DNA of 9,058 nucleotides from an uncultured Clostridia bacterium (GTDB lineage: Bacteria; Bacillota; Clostridia; Oscillospirales; Ruminococcaceae): contig CALGTU010000154.1 of the NCBI GenBank assembly GCA_937901465.1, forward strand, positions 1 through 9,058, written 5' to 3'. The notes beneath the pieces were generated by a model. That model made no database searches and had not been told where the DNA came from. It saw only the letters and a list, made by a program, of their open reading frames with translations. Below are positions 4,992 to 9,058 of the stretch, in pieces. Made by a program: the position numbers and the translations under genes. Position 1 is the first letter of the stretch. Each line of letters opens with the position of its first letter.

Positions 4992-6923
4992 TTAGATATC
5001 GAGATTTTTAACATATTTTGCGTTCTTTTCTATGAATTCCTTTCGGGGAGTAACCTTGTCGCCCATAAGGATTGTGAATATTTCGTCCGCCTTGACAGCG
5101 TCTTCCATATCAACTCTTTTCATAGTTCTTGTTTCGGGATTCATAGTTGTTTCCCATAACTGTTCGGGGTCCATTTCACCGAGACCTTTGTATCGCTGGA
5201 TATCAGGCGAATGTGTTTCGGTTGAAAGTTCCTTGATATATTCATCTCTTTCTTCATCAGAGAAAGCATATCTTACCTGTTTTCCCCTTGAAATTTTATA
5301 GAGAGGTGGCTGTGCGAGATAGATGTTTCCGTTTGTTATAAGCGGACGCATATATCTGAAGAAGAATGTTAAAAGAAGAGTTCTGATATGTGAACCGTCG
5401 ACATCGGCATCGGCCATAATGATGATTTTTCCATAGCGGAGTTTTGAAAGGTCAAAATCTTCGCCGATAGAAGTGCCGAGTGCTGTTACAACGGGCATAA
5501 GTTTTTCGTTTCCGTAAACTTTATCTATTCTTGCTTTTTCAACGTTGAGCATTTTTCCCCATAAAGGAAGAATAGCCTGATAACGTCTGTCTCTTCCTGA
5601 TTTTGCAGAACCGCCCGCTGAATCTCCTTCGACGATATAGATTTCTGTAAGTTCAATGTCTCTTTCAGAACAATCGGCGAGTTTACCCGGCATAGAAGCG
5701 TTTTCCATTGCGGATTTTCTTCTTGCGGTTTCTCTTGCTTTTTTAGCAGCCTCACGCGCTTTTTTAGCGTCCATAGCCTTATCGAAGATATCACGGGCAA
5801 TAGCGGGATTATCTTCAAAGAAATACATAAGCTTGTTATAAACAAGGTTTTCAACGAAAGGCTTAACTTCGGGGTTTCCGAGCTTGCCCTTTGTCTGTCC
5901 TTCAAATTCACAGTTTTCAAGCTTTACAGAAATAATAGCTGTAATACCTTCTCTTACATCTTCACCGATAAGCTTTGTTTCGTCTTTGAAAAGATTATTT
6001 TTCTTTCCGTAATCGTTGAAGACTTTAAGAAGAGCATTCTTAAATCCTGTTTCATGCATACCGCCGTCAACTGTATGGATATTATTTGCGAAAGAAAGAA
6101 TAATTTCCTTATAGCTGTCGTTATACTGGAATGCGATTTCAGCAGAAGATGTTCCTTCTTCGCCGTCAAGATAGATAACATTGTCGCCTAAAACTTCAAG
6201 CCCCTGAGTTTTATGGATATGGTCAACAAACTCTCTTATTCCGCCTTCATAATAAAGAATTTCGCTCTTTATATCATCGGGATTTCTTTTATCTGAGAAA
6301 TTGATTTTTATTCCCGCATTAAGAAATGCCTGTTCACGAAGACGCTTGAGTAGTGTTTCATAATCATATTCTGTTGTTTCAAAAATTTCAGCGTCTGCCA
6401 TAAATTTAACAGTTGTTCCTGTTTCATCTGTATCGCCTATTACTTTTAACTGTTCAGAATAATTACCTCTCTCAAATCTCTGAAAATGAACTTTTCCGTT
6501 ACGCTTTACAGTAAGTTCGAGGTATTCTGAAAGTGCGTTAACAACCGAAGCACCAACGCCGTGAAGACCGCCCGCAACCTTATATCCGCCACCGCCGAAC
6601 TTTCCGCCTGCATGAAGAACGGTATATACAACTGTTGCCGCAGAAATCTTTTCTGTCGGGTGGATATCAACGGGGATACCTCGTCCGTTATCGCTTACCT
6701 GAATTACATTATCGGGAAGTATTTCTACAACTATTTCAGAACAATATCCGGCTAAGGCTTCGTCAATCGCGTTATCGACAATTTCATAAACGAGATGATG
6801 AAGTCCCTTAGGGCCCGATGAACCGATATACATTCCGGGGCGTTTTCTTACAGCTTCAAGTCCTTCCAAAACCTGAATCTGATTTGCATCATAATTTGTG
6901 TTGTTCATAATGTTTTCCGACAT
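4992..6923 (-). CDS. gyrB: DNA gyrase subunit B (643 aa)
   Basis: ATPase subunit of DNA gyrase. Seen: GHKL ATP site with EIVDNAIDE (47-55), DNGRGIP (78-84) and the glycine-rich lid GGLHGVGA (118-125); transducer domain with Lys345 in QTKGKLGN; TOPRIM domain with EGDSAGG (432-438) and DADVDG (505-510), giving metal ligands Glu432, Asp505 and Asp507; and the C-terminal QRYKGLGEM (576-584). The length fits the short Gram-positive type without the E. coli insert. The position equal to E. coli Lys447 is Trp455, in LPLWGKMLNVEKAR. The first ATG has AGAAGGA about 14 bases upstream, a slightly long spacing; a second ATG five codons later is a possible alternative with a weaker site. It follows remB by 31 bases. 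GyrB rather than ParE is supported by pairing with gyrA and the origin-region context. Confidence 0.98.
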   Translation of the reverse strand: MSENIMNNTNYDANQIQVLEGLEAVRKRPGMYIGSSGPKGLHHLVYEIVDNAIDEALAGYCSEIVVEILPDNVIQVSDNGRGIPVDIHPTEKISAATVVYTVLHAGGKFGGGGYKVAGGLHGVGASVVNALSEYLELTVKRNGKVHFQRFERGNYSEQLKVIGDTDETGTTVKFMADAEIFETTEYDYETLLKRLREQAFLNAGIKINFSDKRNPDDIKSEILYYEGGIREFVDHIHKTQGLEVLGDNVIYLDGEEGTSSAEIAFQYNDSYKEIILSFANNIHTVDGGMHETGFKNALLKVFNDYGKKNNLFKDETKLIGEDVREGITAIISVKLENCEFEGQTKGKLGNPEVKPFVENLVYNKLMYFFEDNPAIARDIFDKAMDAKKAREAAKKARETARRKSAMENASMPGKLADCSERDIELTEIYIVEGDSAGGSAKSGRDRRYQAILPLWGKMLNVEKARIDKVYGNEKLMPVVTALGTSIGEDFDLSKLRYGKIIIMADADVDGSHIRTLLLTFFFRYMRPLITNGNIYLAQPPLYKISRGKQVRYAFSDEERDEYIKELSTETHSPDIQRYKGLGEMDPEQLWETTMNPETRTMKRVDMEDAVKADEIFTILMGDKVTPRKEFIEKNAKYVKNLDI

Positions 6924-6954
6924 TTTTTATCTGACCGTCCTTCTGAAATATCTC

Positions 6955-7266
6955 TTAATAAAGACTGATATTTCTTTTCTTTTTGAATTCAAAATATTCA
7001 ACTCTGCTGTCCTCGTTTCCGAGAGCTCTTTTCTTTAAAGTTGATGAAGATATATTTGAGATATAAACTGTCTGATTATTGTTTTCATCAATACAGACAA
7101 TATATGATTTAGGCATTTTATATGAAACGTTTATAACCTGACCGCTTTTTTCAGCTCTCGCTAAAAAATCCTTTGTTATCTTTCCTGTTGAGGTATTTTC
7201 AATATCAAAAATACCTATAATCTCTTTTCTGTGAATAACAATATTGTTTCCTAAATGAAGATACAT
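6955..7266 (-). CDS. remB: RemB-like DUF370 protein (103 aa)
   Basis: DUF370 family, the YaaB/RemB protein encoded between recF and gyrB in Bacillus subtilis, where RemB is linked to extracellular matrix gene regulation and its paralogue RemA binds DNA. Seen: the N-terminal MYLHLGNNIVI strand, the IGIFDIENTS segment (17-26), a PKSYIVC strand near 52-58, and the conserved SSSTLKKRA (73-81) near the C-terminus. At 103 residues it is a little longer than the roughly 80-90 typical of the family, with a basic tail. Its TAGGAG ribosome site overlaps the recF stop codon, only 9 bases before the ATG, which implies tight co-expression. Family and synteny agree; a role in biofilm is not shown for this organism. 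Confidence 0.9.
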   Translation of the reverse strand: MYLHLGNNIVIHRKEIIGIFDIENTSTGKITKDFLARAEKSGQVINVSYKMPKSYIVCIDENNNQTVYISNISSSTLKKRALGNEDSRVEYFEFKKKRNISLY

Positions 7267-7275
7267 TTTTATCTC

Positions 7276-8478
7276 CTATTTCTTTTCGTCAAGCTTCATT
7301 ACTTTTGATGCGTCGATAGCGTCCATAGCACACCCGTTTATCCTTATCATTTTCTTTAAGTTATCGATAAATTCAACAACCTCACCGCGCTGGATAGCAT
7401 AAAGGTTTCCTATTCTTGCATCAAGCGCTACAATAGGGTCACAACAGGTGAGCATAACCTGCATATCATCTATTTCATTCATAACATAAATCTGGCGTCT
7501 TTTATCTATTTCAGATAAAGCGTCGTCAAAAAGAATTATAGGCGCTTCGCCCGTAAGTCTTCTGAGTATTTCAGCCTGAGCGAGTTTAAGTGAAAGTGCA
7601 ACCGACCTCTGCTGTCCCTGTGAGCCGTATTCACGAAGATTAAGGTCGTTTACAAAAATGATGATATCATCTCTGTGAATTCCTAAATTTGTAAATCCCA
7701 TTCTGATATCTTCATCACGCATAGAAAGAAGTTTTTCTTTATATTTTTCTTTAAGACTTTCTATATCGGGATTTTTTAAATCTTCAAAAACCGTTGACTG
7801 ATATTTGAGTGAAAGATATTCGTGTCCTCTCGACATATCAAAGAAAACTCTCTTTGTGCATTCTCTTAAAATATTTGAATATTCCTCACGCATTACAGAG
7901 ATCTTCGTTCCGTGAAGAGCCAGTTGTTCATCATAGATATCAAGAAGAGAAACATCGCCTCTTCCCATCTGGATTTCTTTTAAAAGAGTATTTCTCTGTG
8001 AAAGAATATCATTGTATTTTGTCAAATGCATTATATAAACGGGTTTTAACTGTGAAACACATATATCAATGAATGTTCTTCTGTTTTCGGGACCGCCTTT
8101 AGAAAGTTCAAGGTCATCGGGAGTAAAGATTATGCACCTTAAATTTCCGAAAAGCTGTGAAAGAGATTTTTTCTTTACACCGTTCAAATAAACCTTTTTA
8201 TCTCTTGAATTATTCTTTTCAACGATATATGTTATCTTGTTTTCTCTTTCTCTTGTTTCATAGGTTATCTCAACAAAAGCTCTGTCTTTTTCAAAATCAA
8301 CGATATCCTTATCCTTGAGATTTCTGAAACTTCTGCAACCCGTTGCAAGCCATACAGCTTCAATGATATTTGTTTTTCCGTTTGCATTTTCACCGACAAT
8401 TATGTTTACTGTCGGAGTAACTTCCATATCAATCTCAAGATTTTTAAAGCCGTCAATCTTAAGATGTGTTATTCTCAT
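7276..8478 (-). CDS. recF: DNA replication and repair protein RecF (400 aa)
   Basis: SMC-like ATPase that helps load RecA at single-strand gaps together with RecO and RecR. Seen: Walker A GENANGKTN (29-37), the lid region, the ABC-type signature YGSQGQQRS (284-292), GIHRDD (266-271), and Walker B ILFDDAL (315-321) followed by Ser-Glu-Ile-Asp. All ATPase motifs are intact. The protein runs about 30 residues past the usual end near RGEVVE (364-369), with a mixed-charge tail. The ATG at 8478 begins only 3 bases after the yaaA stop codon, so translation is probably coupled; no separate strong ribosome site is needed. Gene order dnaN-yaaA-recF is standard for Firmicutes. Confidence 0.97.
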   Translation of the reverse strand: MRITHLKIDGFKNLEIDMEVTPTVNIIVGENANGKTNIIEAVWLATGCRSFRNLKDKDIVDFEKDRAFVEITYETRERENKITYIVEKNNSRDKKVYLNGVKKKSLSQLFGNLRCIIFTPDDLELSKGGPENRRTFIDICVSQLKPVYIMHLTKYNDILSQRNTLLKEIQMGRGDVSLLDIYDEQLALHGTKISVMREEYSNILRECTKRVFFDMSRGHEYLSLKYQSTVFEDLKNPDIESLKEKYKEKLLSMRDEDIRMGFTNLGIHRDDIIIFVNDLNLREYGSQGQQRSVALSLKLAQAEILRRLTGEAPIILFDDALSEIDKRRQIYVMNEIDDMQVMLTCCDPIVALDARIGNLYAIQRGEVVEFIDNLKKMIRINGCAMDAIDASKVMKLDEKK

Positions 8479-8481
8479 AAG

Positions 8482-8700
8482 CTATGCGTTGTAAACGGTG
8501 ATTTCATAATCTTCAACCGTTACAACATCACCCTCCCTTATCTTTTTTCCGCGCATTGTACATACTTCGCCGTTTACCTTTACTCTTCCTTCAAGAATAA
8601 TTTCCTTTGCAATACCGCCTGTTTCAACAAGGTTTGCAAATTTAAGTAAACTGTCAAGCTTTATGAATTCTGTTCTGATTTCAAGTTTTATTTTTTCCAT
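8482..8700 (-). CDS. yaaA: S4-domain RNA-binding protein YaaA (72 aa)
   Basis: Small S4-domain protein of the type encoded directly upstream of recF in Firmicutes (B. subtilis YaaA, also called RlbA, linked to large-subunit ribosome assembly). Seen: IKLDSLLKFANLVETGG (13-29) is the S4 helical part, then AKEIILEGRVKVNGE (31-45) with the Gly-x-Val-x-Val-Asn-Gly turn, and the basic KKIREGDVV strand (52-60). It is a complete single domain of normal length with no other module. An AAGAGG ribosome site lies 10 bases upstream of the ATG and beside the dnaN stop codon. It should not be confused with the unrelated E. coli peroxide-stress protein also named YaaA. Confidence 0.92.
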   Translation of the reverse strand: MEKIKLEIRTEFIKLDSLLKFANLVETGGIAKEIILEGRVKVNGEVCTMRGKKIREGDVVTVEDYEITVYNA

Positions 8701-8716
8701 TTATAAAAAACCTCTT

Positions 8717-9058
8717 TTAGTCTTTAAGTCTTACGGGAAGAACGAGGAATGTGAATTTATCGCCTTCTAAGGGTGAAATCTTCATCGCTGAAAGACCGCC
8801 TGTCATCGAGAATTTAACCTTATCTGATTCAGAAGCCTTTAAAGCGTCAAGGAAATATCTTCCGTTAAAGCCGATTTCGATTGAATTTCCTGAAAAATCA
8901 ACTTCGATTTCGTCGTTTACCTTACCGATGATTGTTGAACATGAAATTTTCATTGTTCCGTTATCAAAGTTACAGCGAACGGGAGCTTTTGCCTTATCCG
9001 AAATAATAAGCATACATCTTTCAAGCGCACTGATAACTTCTCTTGTATTAACAATAAC
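8717..9058 (-). CDS. dnaN: DNA polymerase III beta clamp, C-terminal 113 residues (5' end off window)
   Basis: Sliding clamp that tethers the replicative polymerase and other partners to DNA. Only the last 113 codons and the stop are present; the frame is open through the right edge at 9058, so this is a window truncation and not a broken gene. Seen: the third clamp domain with FNGRYFLDAL, FSMTGGLSAMKI and the diagnostic C-terminus VLPVRL followed by Lys-Asp. These residues contribute to the hydrophobic pocket that binds clamp-binding peptides. The stop codon is 16 bases before yaaA. The gene should start to the right, probably preceded by dnaA and the origin. Confidence 0.95.
   Translation of the reverse strand, partial: VIVNTREVISALERCMLIISDKAKAPVRCNFDNGTMKISCSTIIGKVNDEIEVDFSGNSIEIGFNGRYFLDALKASESDKVKFSMTGGLSAMKISPLEGDKFTFLVLPVRLKD

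Noticed and set aside
6924..6990. Separate promoter for gyrB upstream of its start
   Set aside because: TTGAAT-like words occur on minus near the end of remB but none has a convincing -10 at 16-18 bases; co-transcription with remB is sufficient.
1821..8478. Several plus-strand open frames of 60-130 codons opposite gyrA, gyrB and recF
   Set aside because: They lie wholly inside genes with complete conserved motifs, show low-complexity Ser/Phe/Ile-rich translations and have no recognisable domains.
8700..9058. Replication origin or DnaA-box cluster
   Set aside because: No TTATNCACA-like boxes were noticed by eye; the right edge is still inside dnaN, so the origin should lie beyond it.

Overview
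Nearly all of this window (about 467 to 9058) is low-to-medium GC bacterial chromosome next to the replication origin. On the minus strand the order is dnaN (3' end), yaaA (S4 domain), recF, remB (DUF370), gyrB, a YcxB-like membrane protein, gyrA. This is the dnaA-dnaN-recF-gyrB-gyrA arrangement of Firmicutes. The small recF neighbours yaaA and remB, purine-rich Shine-Dalgarno sites, a 643-residue GyrB and the protein sequences point to an anaerobic Clostridia, perhaps Oscillospirales/Ruminococcaceae; that rank is inference. dnaA and oriC would lie past the right edge and are not seen here.

Right to left: the beta clamp, the S4 protein, RecF, RemB, GyrB, the YcxB-like protein and GyrA are spaced by 3 to 31 bases, consistent with one co-directional operon for clamp function, gap repair, DNA supercoiling and a regulator. 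The run ends in a strong bidirectional hairpin (1792-1816) shared with a convergent YfcE-type metallophosphoesterase at 1285-1779 (TTG start, with an extended -10 promoter).

Divergent from the phosphoesterase is a minus-strand cluster of three small unassigned genes: a 78-aa Met-rich protein, a 117-aa Met-rich protein with a proline linker, and the first 36-44 codons of a charged-helix plus polyproline protein. This is the least understood part of the bacterial sequence and the best candidate for something undescribed.

The first ~466 bases look foreign. GC jumps to roughly 60 percent or more, and the plus strand encodes a canonical C3HC4 RING finger followed by a long helix, a eukaryotic architecture. 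The change falls exactly in a 24-base proline-codon run (443-466) that reads sensibly in both neighbours. I read this as an assembly chimera through low-complexity sequence, not a transferred gene.

Both gyrase subunits differ from the Escherichia coli residue at quinolone-pocket positions (GyrA Ala84, GyrB Trp455). No tRNA, rRNA, CRISPR array, insertion sequence or origin was recognised.
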